Origin: DASWJQ01 sp036397095
Lineage (GTDB): Bacteria > Chloroflexota > Anaerolineae > Anaerolineales > E44-bin32
Reading direction: 5' to 3'
Assembly (NCBI GenBank): GCA_036397095.1
Contig: DASWJQ010000067.1
Coordinates: forward strand, 1-20,343
Length of the DNA stretch: 20,343 nucleotides
This document shows positions 13,573-20,343 of this stretch, one piece after another; positions within the stretch are counted from its first letter, which is position 1, and every line of letters begins with the position of its first letter. The notes under the pieces are model-generated. The model saw only the letters and a list, made by a program, of their open reading frames with translations. It did not search any database and was not told the origin of the DNA. Both the position numbers and the translations under genes were made by a program.

Positions 13573-15195
13573 TCAGTCACCGCTGGCCGGCGCGGCGGCC
13601 GGCGTGCCCGTCACCAGGTCGTGGCCGAAGTCGTAGGGGCCATGATCCATCCTGGGCTCGTGTTCAAAGTTGTGCTCCGGTGGCGGCGACGAGGTTTGCC
13701 ACTCGAGAGTCAGCGCCCGCCACGGATTGTTGCCCGCCGCTGGCCCGCGGGCCCAGCTGACGATGACGTTGTAGATGAACGGCAGGACGGCAATGCCCAG
13801 GATGAAGCCGCCGATCGAGGCCAATACATTGAGATCGGTGAACTCGTCGGCGTAGTCCACGATCCGGCGCGGCATGCCAGCCAGGCCAGCCAGGTGCATC
13901 GGGATGTAGGTCAGGATGGTGCCGACCAACGTCAGCCAGAAGTGAACCTTGCCCAACCATTCCTGGTACATGCGGCCGGTGATCTTGGGGAACCAGTAAT
14001 ACAGGCCGGCAAAGATCCCGAAAACACTGCCGCCGAACAGCACCATGTGCAGGTGGCCAACCACGAAGTAGGTATCGTGAACGTGGATATCGATCGGAAT
14101 GGCCGCCAGGAAGATGCCGCCAATGCCGCCGATCAGGAACATCGAAATGAAGCCGAGCGAGAACAACATCGGCGTCTTCAGGTGCAGCTTGCCGTCCCAC
14201 ACCGTGGCCAGCCAGGAGAAGATCTTGACCCCGGTCGGCACGGCGATGATCATCGACGTGATCATGAACGGAAGGCGCAGCCGTGGATCCATACCGCTGG
14301 TGAACATGTGGTGGGCCCAAACGGTCATGCCCAGCACGCTGATCGCCATGCTCGAAATTGCGATCGTCTTGTAACCGAAGATCGGCTTACGCGAAAAGAC
14401 CGGCAGCACCTCGGAGATGATGCCCATTGCCGGCAGCACCATGATATAGACCGCCGGATGGGAATAGAACCAGAACAAGCTCTGGTAGTGGACCGGGGAT
14501 GCGCCGGCGGCGGCGCTGAAGAACATGGTCCCGGCCATCCGGTCGAGTGCCACCATCACCAGGGCCGTCGTCAGGACCGGCGTGGCAACGACCACCGAGA
14601 TCGAGGTGGCGATCATGCCCCAGACGAACAGCGGCAGGCGCCACAGCGTGACGCCTTCGGCCCGCATCGTCACAGTCGTCACCAGGAAGTTGATGGCGCC
14701 GAAGATCGAAGAGAACCCCAGGATGAATATGCTGACTGCCCACAGCGATTGTCCATCCGGCCCTTCGATTGAGAGCGGAGCATAGGCCGTCCAGCCGGAC
14801 TCCGAGGCCCCGACGAAGAAGCTGCCGAGCATGATCAAGCCGCCGGTAAGCAGCAGCCAGTATGACAAAGCGTTGAGGCGGGGGAAGGCCATGTCCTTGG
14901 CGCCCAACTGAAGCGGCAGCACATAGTTGCCAAACCCCGCCAACACCGGGATGACCCACAGGAAGATCATCGTCGAGCCGTGGTTGGTCAGGAAACGATT
15001 GAAGACTGTGCCGTCCACCAGATCCACGCCCGGTTGAATCAATTCGAACCGGATGAGCATGGCAATCAGCCCGCCCACCAGGAAGAAGAAGAACGTGGTC
15101 ACGAGGTACTGGATGCCGATCACCTTGTGATCGGTGTTCCAGGCAAAGTAGCGACGCCAGTTTGGGCGCTCGGCGGCCGCCGTTTCGCTGGTCAT
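13573..15195 (-). CDS. ctaD: Cytochrome c oxidase subunit I (A2-type heme-copper oxidase)
   Basis: The 540-residue catalytic subunit reduces O2 to water and pumps protons. Ligands visible: low-spin heme His72 (TNHGS) and His383, high-spin heme His381 (VVGHLHMV), CuB ligands His246, His295 and His296, and the cross-linked Tyr250 (HPAVY). The D-channel entrance keeps Asn90, Asp101 (DMAFPRLN) and Asn108; the K-channel Lys is Lys324 (PTGVK). The Glu at the end of the D-channel in A1 enzymes (HPEVY) is Ala248 here, and the preceding Tyr244-Ser245 (FYSHP) is the YS motif of A2-type oxidases. A typical oxygen-binding CuB signature WAHHMFTSGMDP is at 293-304. AGGAG lies 11 nt before the ATG. The gene follows coxB by 34 bp. 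Confidence 0.97.
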   Translation of the reverse strand: MTSETAAAERPNWRRYFAWNTDHKVIGIQYLVTTFFFFLVGGLIAMLIRFELIQPGVDLVDGTVFNRFLTNHGSTMIFLWVIPVLAGFGNYVLPLQLGAKDMAFPRLNALSYWLLLTGGLIMLGSFFVGASESGWTAYAPLSIEGPDGQSLWAVSIFILGFSSIFGAINFLVTTVTMRAEGVTLWRLPLFVWGMIATSISVVVATPVLTTALVMVALDRMAGTMFFSAAAGASPVHYQSLFWFYSHPAVYIMVLPAMGIISEVLPVFSRKPIFGYKTIAISSMAISVLGMTVWAHHMFTSGMDPRLRLPFMITSMIIAVPTGVKIFSWLATVWDGKLHLKTPMLFSLGFISMFLIGGIGGIFLAAIPIDIHVHDTYFVVGHLHMVLFGGSVFGIFAGLYYWFPKITGRMYQEWLGKVHFWLTLVGTILTYIPMHLAGLAGMPRRIVDYADEFTDLNVLASIGGFILGIAVLPFIYNVIVSWARGPAAGNNPWRALTLEWQTSSPPPEHNFEHEPRMDHGPYDFGHDLVTGTPAAAPASGD

Positions 15196-15229
15196 AGGCT
15201 TGACTGCTCCTCTTCCATCAAACGCACGA

Positions 15230-16237
15230 TTACTGGTTCAGCAGGTATTGGACGATGGCTTCGAGCTCAGCTTCGGACATACGCTGGTCTAAGTCCTGCG
15301 GCATGAGCCCATCAGCAAAGCCTTCCACCAAATGAGCCGAGGGATCCAAGAGTGATTGGCGGATGTAATCTTCGGCGGTCATCCCTTCGATACGCTCGCC
15401 CGCCCGCTGGCCAATTCCGTTCATATCGGGGCCAACCGTGCTGGTCGTCCCCATATCCTCCAGGGTGTGACAGGCGCCGCAGCCGTACTTTTCGAACACA
15501 AAACGTCCGGCTTCGGTCGGATCATCGGGCAAGGAGCTGATGTTCTCGACCCAGGCCCCGAAGTCCGATTCGCTCTCGACGACGGCCTCTGAAAGCATGT
15601 TGGCGTGGCCGGCGCCACACAGTTCGGCGCAGCGAATTGGATAACGACCGAGCTCGGTTGGGGTCACGACCAGTTCGGAGATCTGGCCGGGTGTGGCATC
15701 CCGCTTGGCGCGGAAGGCCGGAATGTAGAAGGAGTGGATGACATCTTCCGAGGTGATTTCGAAACGCACAGGTTGGCCGACGACCAGATGAAGCTGACTG
15801 CTGGTCAAATTGTCAAATTCCGGGTAGCGGAACTCCCAGGTGAACTGGCGGGCAACCACCTCGACCACCATCTCGTCTTCGGCCGTCACTTCGATCGCCG
15901 ACAGCACCCGGAATGAATACACACCGATCACAACCACGATGATGGCCGGGATCAGCGTCCAAACAAGTTCGAGACTCAGGTTGTCATGGACCGGCGGGCC
16001 GCTGCTCTCGTCGTCTTCCTTTACCCGGAAGCGGAGCACGGCGAATACCAGCGCGCCTTCGACCAGCAGAAAAATCACGGTGGCGACGCCAATCATGATG
16101 CGGAACAACTGGTCGACGGCATCGGCCCGGTCGGCGGCCGCGGTGGGCATCAAATCCAGGCCGACCGCTGCTAACACGCCGACCCCGATCAGGGCCAACG
16201 CTACCAGGATCAACAGGAAGATGGTGCGTTCTCTCAC
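15230..16237 (-). CDS. ctaC: Cytochrome c oxidase subunit II with fused cytochrome c domain (caa3)
   Basis: The 335-residue protein has an N-terminal hydrophobic segment (5-27, signal-like), a two-helix hairpin (about 42-70 and 91-112), a cupredoxin domain and a C-terminal cytochrome c. CuA ligands are complete: His168 (DVIHSFYIP), Cys203, Glu205, Cys207, His211 and Met214 (CAELCGAGHANM). The cytochrome c domain carries C253-x2-C256-H257 (CGACH) with Met312 (GLMPQ) as the likely sixth ligand. This is the caa3 form, in which the fused heme c hands electrons to CuA. The start is GTG at 16237 with AAGG about 6 nt upstream. It is the first gene of the oxidase operon and the likely target of the SCO1 and PCuAC proteins. 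Confidence 0.96.
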   Translation of the reverse strand: MRERTIFLLILVALALIGVGVLAAVGLDLMPTAAADRADAVDQLFRIMIGVATVIFLLVEGALVFAVLRFRVKEDDESSGPPVHDNLSLELVWTLIPAIIVVVIGVYSFRVLSAIEVTAEDEMVVEVVARQFTWEFRYPEFDNLTSSQLHLVVGQPVRFEITSEDVIHSFYIPAFRAKRDATPGQISELVVTPTELGRYPIRCAELCGAGHANMLSEAVVESESDFGAWVENISSLPDDPTEAGRFVFEKYGCGACHTLEDMGTTSTVGPDMNGIGQRAGERIEGMTAEDYIRQSLLDPSAHLVEGFADGLMPQDLDQRMSEAELEAIVQYLLNQ

Positions 16238-16337
16238 GTCTTGCCTTCCTCCATGCCCGGTGCCGTTGACCGGTTTCCACTGACGTCGTCCGCCGGCACA
16301 TCATACGCCGCCGACAGGCCAAGCGACCCGCGGCCAT

Positions 16338-16365
16338 ATTGTAGACCGACGTTGTCCGGTTTCAA
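16338..16365 (-). promoter_or_regulatory. Putative sigma70-type promoter of the cox operon
   Basis: The minus strand carries TTGAAA (16365-16360), a 16-nt spacer and TACAAT (16343-16338), a good sigma70-like pair in an AT-rich patch. Predicted start near 16331 gives a leader of about 95 nt. A second element, TGTTACAAT (16387-16379), could act as an upstream extended -10 promoter. The 178-bp gap to the DegV stop holds no gene and no convincing terminator. Confidence 0.6.
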
Positions 16366-16415
16366 AATAAGAATGTGAATTGTAACACGATCGCTTTTGG
16401 CCGCCAGCCGCTGGG

Positions 16416-17264
16416 CTAGCCGCCGGCTGAAAAGGCGACCGCCACTGCCCCCGGTCCGGCGTGCGCGCCGACCGCCGGTGTGATGATGGAAAAGTAGATC
16501 TCGTCAGGCGTGAATTTCGCCTCTATCTGGCGCTGCAGATCCTTGGCGTGTTCGATGGCGCCCGTGTGATGGATGGCGACCTTTAGCGGGCGCTTCCCGG
16601 CGACCTGCTCTTCGACCAGCTCGAGCAGCCTGGCGGTAGCTTTGGATCGGGTCCGCACCCGGTCGAGCGGTTCAACCCGCCCCTCCTCCACCGTCAAGAT
16701 CGGCTTGAGGTTGAGGGCGGCGCCAAGCAAACGCTGGGCGTTGCCAATCCGCCCGCCGCGATGCAGGAATTCGAGCGTATCCAGCATCAGGATGACTTCG
16801 CATCTCTCCCGTTCACTCTCGGCGGCAGCTACCACCTCGGTGGCGCTCGCCCCCTCCTGCGCCTTCCGGGCGGCGGCCAGTACCTGGAAGCCGAGGGCCA
16901 TCGCCACCGTCTCGGAGTTGACAATGTGGATTTCCGCCTGCGGAAACATGTCCTTCGCTTGCACCGCCGACTGATAGGTGCCGGATAGCTTGTCGCTCAC
17001 GCAAATGGCGACAATCGGCGTACCGGCCGCCACCAGCGGATCAAAGATCTCTTTGAAGCTGCCAATGGTTGCCTGCGACGTGGTCGGGAATTCTTCGCTG
17101 CTCGTCAGACGTTCGTAGAACTGCTCGGCAGTGATGTCGATTTCGTCGAGCAAGGACTCGCCGCCCCAGATCACAACCTGCGGGGCGACCTTGATATCGT
17201 ATTGTTGTACGAGGTCCCCGGGCATCGAGCACGTACTATCGGTTACGACGGCGACCTTGGTCAC
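16416..17264 (-). CDS. DegV-family fatty-acid-binding protein
   Basis: The 282-residue length is typical of DegV/FakB-like proteins. Signatures: VAVVTDSTCSMP (4-15), VVIWGGESLLDEIDIT, PTTSQATIG (family TSQ motif, about 60-68), SDKLSGTYQSA (about 89-99, the S-G-T-Y-x-S loop), LDTLEFLHRGGRIG (the hallmark L-x-x-L-x-x-GGRI segment) and a C-terminal PAVGAHAGPGAV ending. The family binds one fatty acid in a closed pocket; FakB members present it to the FakA kinase for phospholipid synthesis. No fakA is visible here. The start is GTG at 17264 with GAGGAGG close upstream. It lies 75 bp downstream of PolX, perhaps in the same transcript. Confidence 0.93.
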   Translation of the reverse strand: MTKVAVVTDSTCSMPGDLVQQYDIKVAPQVVIWGGESLLDEIDITAEQFYERLTSSEEFPTTSQATIGSFKEIFDPLVAAGTPIVAICVSDKLSGTYQSAVQAKDMFPQAEIHIVNSETVAMALGFQVLAAARKAQEGASATEVVAAAESERERCEVILMLDTLEFLHRGGRIGNAQRLLGAALNLKPILTVEEGRVEPLDRVRTRSKATARLLELVEEQVAGKRPLKVAIHHTGAIEHAKDLQRQIEAKFTPDEIYFSIITPAVGAHAGPGAVAVAFSAGG

Positions 17265-17339
17265 TACTCCTCCTCGTTCCCCCTCGATGGCTGGTCAATA
17301 GATATCAACCCCAAACCGGCGGCCTGGTTTCAGGATTGG

Positions 17340-19070
17340 TCACGGCCCGCGCGACGCGAGCCACTTTTCGAACTTGGCCAGCGTCCTTGTGGTCAACACA
17401 TTGCCGGGACCGATCCAACCGCGCCGGGCCGTCGCAACACCGTAGGTCAGCAGCTCAAAGTGATCGGGGTGATGCGCATCGGTGTTGATTGCCAGCGTGC
17501 AGCCAAGTTCGACGGCCAACCGGGCATGCGTGTCTTTGAGATCGAGCCTTTCCGGACTGCTGTTGATCTCGAGCACCGTGCCATGCTCGGCCGCCTCCTT
17601 GAAGATTGTCTCAAAGTCCAGGTCGGCCGGGTCACGACGCCCAATCAGCCGGCCGGATGGGTGCCCAATCAGATCGACGTGTGGGTTGCGGATGGCGTTG
17701 AGCAGGCGCTGCTGGATCTTGTTCCTGGGCTGGCCAAGCGAGGTGTGGAGCGAGGCGATTACTAGGTCGAGCTCGGCCATCACATTATCTTCATAATCCA
17801 AACGCCCGTCGGCCAGGATTTCGACTTCCGCGCCCTGGAACAAGCGTATCTTGTCTCCGACCTTCTTTTGCAACTTGTCGATCTCTTTTCGCTGCTTTCG
17901 CAGCCGCTCCGGGGTTAATCCATTGGCCACACCCAGACTCTGGGAGTGGTCGGTGATCACCAGATAGTCATGGCCGGCGGCAATCGCCCCGTCGACCATT
18001 TCCTTCAGCGTCGCCCGCCCATCCGACCAGTCGCTGTGGCTGTGCAAGTCGGCGCGCAGATGCTTGCGCTCGACTAACTTCGGCAGGGCCTCGTTATGCG
18101 CCGCTTCGACCTCGCCGCGGTCTTCACGCAATTCGGGCGGGATCCAGGGTAGACCCAGCTTCTGATATACCTCGGCCTCGGTGCGGCAGGCGATCAGCTC
18201 ATCGCTCTCCTCAACCTTAAACCCGTGCTCGGACAGCGACAGGCCCTGCTTGAGCGACAGTTCTCGCAGCTTAACACTGTGCTCCTTGGAACCGGTGGCG
18301 TACTGCAGTGCCGACCCGAACCGCTCGACCGGATGGACCCACAACTGCACCCGCAGCCCATCGTCCAGCACCACGCTGGTTTTGGTCGGCCCGCGCCCGA
18401 CAACATGATCGACCGGCAGCATCTCGAGAAAGTTGTCCATCACCGTTTCGGGCTCATCACTGGCTGCCAGCAGATCGAGATCACCGACGGTCTCACGCAT
18501 TCGGCGCAGGCTGCCGGCCGCTTCGGCCTCGGCCACCGACGGCAGCTGGCGCAGGCTGGCCAGGATGGCCTCGGCCTTGGGGACTGCTTCGCCCAGCAAG
18601 ATTCGGCCTGTCTGGTGACGGCGCAGCGCAGCGATGGCTTCCAGGATTTTCTCCTGTGACTTGGCTCCCATCCCCGGCAGTGTTGACAGCCTGTCGGCCT
18701 CGGCAGCCTCGGCCAGCTGGTCGACCGTGGTGACGCCCAATTCCTGCCAGAACAGGGCCGCCTTCTTGGGGCCGACGTGGTTGACGTTAAGGACTTCGAT
18801 CAAACCAACCGGGATCTCGGCCGTCAGCTTTTCGTAGTACGCCATCTTGCCTTCGTCCAGCAGTTCGCTGATCTTGGCGGCGATGGCTTCGCCGATCCCG
18901 GGCACGTCCTCCAGCTCGCCCGCCTTCCACACTTCCTCGATATCACGACCCAGGTCGGCGATGGTCTCGGCCGCCCGCTGGTAGGCCAGGATGCGAAACC
19001 GGCTCTCCCCTTTGATCGACAGCAGGTCGGCAATATCGGAAAAATACTTGGCTACCTGGCGATTGTTCAT
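17340..19070 (-). CDS. polX: Family X DNA polymerase with PHP nuclease domain (PolX), third polymerase Asp replaced
   Basis: The 576-residue protein has the bacterial PolX layout: an 8-kDa-like domain with HhH motifs (EDVPGIGEAIAAKI, STLPGMGAKSQ), a polymerase core with AGSLRRMRETVGDLDLL (Gly186-Ser187, Asp197, Asp199), then a PHP domain (about 338-576). PHP metal ligands all appear present: His343 and His345 (DLHSHSDWSDG), Asp350, His375 (ITDHS), Glu415, His442 (LHTS), His470 (IGHP), Asp531 and His533 (NTDAHH). In the core, the strand that usually reads VDLRVV reads VQLWVHP, so the third metal-binding Asp is Gln242; RFGSALQYATGSKEHSVKLR follows normally. Family members fill gaps in base-excision repair and have 3'-5' exonuclease and AP-endonuclease activity from PHP; synthesis may be weak here. 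The next gene upstream stops 18 bp away. Confidence 0.93.
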   Translation of the reverse strand: MNNRQVAKYFSDIADLLSIKGESRFRILAYQRAAETIADLGRDIEEVWKAGELEDVPGIGEAIAAKISELLDEGKMAYYEKLTAEIPVGLIEVLNVNHVGPKKAALFWQELGVTTVDQLAEAAEADRLSTLPGMGAKSQEKILEAIAALRRHQTGRILLGEAVPKAEAILASLRQLPSVAEAEAAGSLRRMRETVGDLDLLAASDEPETVMDNFLEMLPVDHVVGRGPTKTSVVLDDGLRVQLWVHPVERFGSALQYATGSKEHSVKLRELSLKQGLSLSEHGFKVEESDELIACRTEAEVYQKLGLPWIPPELREDRGEVEAAHNEALPKLVERKHLRADLHSHSDWSDGRATLKEMVDGAIAAGHDYLVITDHSQSLGVANGLTPERLRKQRKEIDKLQKKVGDKIRLFQGAEVEILADGRLDYEDNVMAELDLVIASLHTSLGQPRNKIQQRLLNAIRNPHVDLIGHPSGRLIGRRDPADLDFETIFKEAAEHGTVLEINSSPERLDLKDTHARLAVELGCTLAINTDAHHPDHFELLTYGVATARRGWIGPGNVLTTRTLAKFEKWLASRGP

Positions 19071-19088
19071 CGGCGCTCCCTCACCCCA

Positions 19089-19676
19089 TTACGGCTGGCT
19101 AGCCGCCAGCAGCAACACTGCAATCGTGCCCTGCCTGTCCCCCATCACACCCGCTCCGACATAGCTGTGCTCCAGCGACAACAGCAGGGCGTGGTTCAGG
19201 CCGTCCTGGGTCCAGTTGTCCGCCGCCATGGCGGCCACGGCCCCAAGGTCGGCCCGTCCCGCAACGAGCAGTTCGGCCACCCGGCCACTGACGCCGGCCG
19301 CTTTCAGCAACCGTTCGGCCTCGAGCGTGCCTCGCCGCGGGTGAATGTGGCCGGCGTAGTCATTGGCCACCATATCTTTGGCCCGTAGAGCTGCCAGCTC
19401 CATCAGCCGTGCCGATGCGATCAGCGGCGGCCGGCCCTGAGCCTGTCGCCAGCGGTTGATCCGCACCAGCAGATCGATGGCGACCGGCTCGACCTGGTCG
19501 TCACCATAGTCAAATGCGAAATCTGCCAGCTCGAGGCGCAGCGCTTCAACTTCGCGCGCCTGGACCAACGGGGTCGTCAATGAGTCGACCGCGCCGGTAG
19601 CGGCCGTTGGTAGGATCGGCGGCAGCAACTGGCAACCGCCAAGCAGCATGGCGAACGGGATCGAGAGCAGACGCAA
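19089..19676 (-). CDS. CAP (SCP/PR-1)-domain lipoprotein
   Basis: The 195-residue product has a short lipoprotein signal with LLGGC (Cys15). The C-terminal part matches CAP-superfamily proteins: LLVRINRWRQAQGRPPLIAS, RLMELAALRAKDMVANDYAG, HIHPRRGTLEAERLLKAAGV, AELLVAG, NWTQDGLNHALLLSLEHSYVG and a final strand. CAP domains in bacteria are secreted or surface proteins of mostly unknown activity. The start is TTG at 19676 with GGAGG 6 nt upstream. A TATAAT -10 box (19706-19701, minus strand) lies about 25 nt upstream, so this gene may begin a unit with polX. Confidence 0.84.
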   Translation of the reverse strand: MRLLSIPFAMLLGGCQLLPPILPTAATGAVDSLTTPLVQAREVEALRLELADFAFDYGDDQVEPVAIDLLVRINRWRQAQGRPPLIASARLMELAALRAKDMVANDYAGHIHPRRGTLEAERLLKAAGVSGRVAELLVAGRADLGAVAAMAADNWTQDGLNHALLLSLEHSYVGAGVMGDRQGTIAVLLLAASQP

Positions 19677-19700
19677 GTGGTGCCTCCGGGTCGGCGCTTG

Positions 19701-19706
19701 ATTATA
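19701..19706 (-). promoter_or_regulatory. -10 box upstream of the CAP-domain gene
   Basis: The minus strand reads TATAAT exactly. Predicted start near 19694 leaves a leader of about 18 nt that still contains the GGAGG ribosome-binding site. No convincing -35 box is seen. The 107-bp gap to 19783 also serves the divergent plus-strand gene. Confidence 0.5.
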
Positions 19707-19783
19707 CGCCCGGCGTTTGATTGTTTCGTCGGTATGCCTGTGCTATGCTATGTCAACCTCCCGGCGCCGTGGACGGTCTGCGC

Positions 19784-20143
19784 ATGCGCACGCTCCCCCA
19801 GATTCACCCGATTGCTTTGTATATGATCGAGAAGCATCCACTATCGTTCGACGACGACCGTTTCGAGTGGATCAGCAGCGATGGCCTGTTCAAGGAGCAG
19901 CTTGAGGGACTGATCGGTCCCTATGATCCGGCGCAGGTGAGTTTGCTGGTCGATGCCGAGCCGGCTGGTCCCAGTTGGCAGCGCTTGCTGCAGGCAGTAC
20001 TCGACGGCCAGATACAGATGGTTGTCACCCACCTGGCGCCGCTCAGCCCGGCGCAACGACAGCAGTTGATCGGCGTGTGCGCCCAGGCCGGCGCCCAACT
20101 CATCACCCCCGGCGACGCCGGCCGCCAGCGAAACGGCAAGTAA
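19784..20143 (+). CDS. Small protein resembling a truncated serine-recombinase core
   Basis: From the ATG at 19784 the product is 119 residues; a TTG at 19721 could extend it by 21. No family is certain. Residues about 52-107 (VSLLVDAEPAGPSWQRLLQA, VLDGQIQMVVTHLAPLS, LIGVCAQAGAQLITPGD) follow the order of a resolvase catalytic core, in which RPGxQRLL, a G-x-I-D-x-V-V-V strand, the LDRLSR motif and a G-V-x-L strand occur. The catalytic Ser region is missing and the LDRLSR arginines are replaced (LAPLSP). It may be an unrelated protein that converged on this pattern. A weak promoter (TTGATT at 19717, extended TATGCT at 19744, spacing too long at 21) precedes it. The PHP gene starts 7 bp after the stop. 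Confidence 0.6.
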   Translation: MRTLPQIHPIALYMIEKHPLSFDDDRFEWISSDGLFKEQLEGLIGPYDPAQVSLLVDAEPAGPSWQRLLQAVLDGQIQMVVTHLAPLSPAQRQQLIGVCAQAGAQLITPGDAGRQRNGK

Positions 20144-20150
20144 TCTCTTC

Positions 20151-20343
20151 ATGCTCCACGAGTACGTTGGCAACCTGCATTGCCACACCGTCTACTCAGA
20201 CGGCTGGGGTCGTCACAATGATCTGGCACGCGCCGCCATCAACGCCGGGCTGGATTTCCTTGTCGTCACTGATCACAACGTCTGGGTCCAAGGACTTGAC
20301 GGCTATCGCCTCCATCAGGACCAACGGCTCCTGCTCCTGACCG
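20151..20343 (+). CDS. PHP-domain phosphoesterase, N-terminal part (runs off right edge)
   Basis: The ATG at 20151 opens a frame of 64 codons with no stop before the window end. NLHCHTVYSDGWG (8-20) is the PHP metal-binding motif H-x-H...S-D-G, and LDFLVVTDHNVWV (34-46) supplies the second, with Thr-Asp-His. PHP domains hydrolyse phosphoester bonds using two or three metals; members range from histidinol phosphatase to nucleotide and RNA phosphatases (YciV/RNase AM type). This fragment cannot be assigned further. It follows the small resolvase-like gene by 7 bp, so the two are likely co-transcribed. Confidence 0.85.
   Translation, partial: MLHEYVGNLHCHTVYSDGWGRHNDLARAAINAGLDFLVVTDHNVWVQGLDGYRLHQDQRLLLLT

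Noticed and set aside
13557..13580. Longer coxC starting at the GTG at 13580
   Set aside because: It overlaps the coxA stop and lacks a ribosome-binding site, whereas the GTG at 13556 has GGGAGG 7 nt upstream.
13525..14772. Plus-strand open frame of 415 codons opposite coxA and the coxC start
   Set aside because: The protein is His/Asp/Arg/Gln-rich and featureless, and lies entirely against well-identified oxidase genes.
16400..16450. Possible terminator hairpin around the DegV stop codon
   Set aside because: The GCCGGCGGC-type sequences are mostly direct repeats and the longest inverted pairing is about 4 bp with no T-tract.
17265..17339. Possible hairpin or promoter between polX and the DegV gene
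   Set aside because: Only a 5-bp AAACC/GGTTT pairing and no convincing -35/-10 pair were found, not enough to call either.

Overview
The window is a compact, GC-rich bacterial chromosome segment. The aa3/caa3-type cytochrome oxidase with a fused CtaA-CtaB protein, the 7TM-GAF-HTH membrane protein, the S1-repeat protein and the Ig-like extracytoplasmic domain together suggest a member of the Chloroflexota (Anaerolineae-like). That assignment is inference from gene content; there is no rRNA or other marker here. No tRNA, rRNA, CRISPR array or insertion sequence was seen.

Layout. (1) Positions 1-7231, all on the minus strand: the N-terminal part of an FtsK/SpoIIIE translocase runs off the left edge, preceded by an S1-domain RNA-binding protein with a strong hairpin terminator between them. 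Upstream is a tight five-gene run in transcription order: Xer-like tyrosine recombinase without its catalytic tyrosine, purine nucleoside phosphorylase, two-TM protein with an Ig-like domain, GNAT acetyltransferase, and a 641-residue membrane protein with a GAF-like domain and a C-terminal HTH. (2) Positions 7333-10713, plus strand: a copper-handling/oxidase-assembly operon of SCO1-type lipoprotein, PCuAC copper chaperone, YtkA-like lipoprotein, membrane polyferredoxin (CcoG/NapH-like) and a secreted, membrane-anchored protein. (3) Positions 10711-10823: a 113-bp imperfect palindrome between convergent operons. (4) Positions 10831-16237, minus strand: a complete caa3-type oxidase operon, coxB (with fused cytochrome c), coxA (A2 type, YS motif), coxC, coxD/ctaF and a ctaA-ctaB fusion for heme A synthesis, behind a good sigma70-like promoter near 16338-16365. 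(5) Positions 16416-19676, minus strand: a DegV-family lipid-binding protein, PolX (polymerase X plus PHP domain) and a CAP-domain lipoprotein. (6) Positions 19784-20343, plus strand: a small protein resembling a decayed serine-recombinase core, followed by the start of a PHP-domain phosphoesterase that leaves the right edge.

Regions 2 and 4 make one functional unit. The minus operon encodes oxidase subunits and heme A enzymes; the facing plus operon encodes proteins expected to deliver and possibly reduce copper for the CuA and CuB sites. The less ordinary content is the catalytically degenerate recombinase, the membrane-bound candidate transcription factor, the palindrome that supplies a stop codon, the PolX with a substituted third polymerase aspartate, and the polyferredoxin embedded among copper chaperones.
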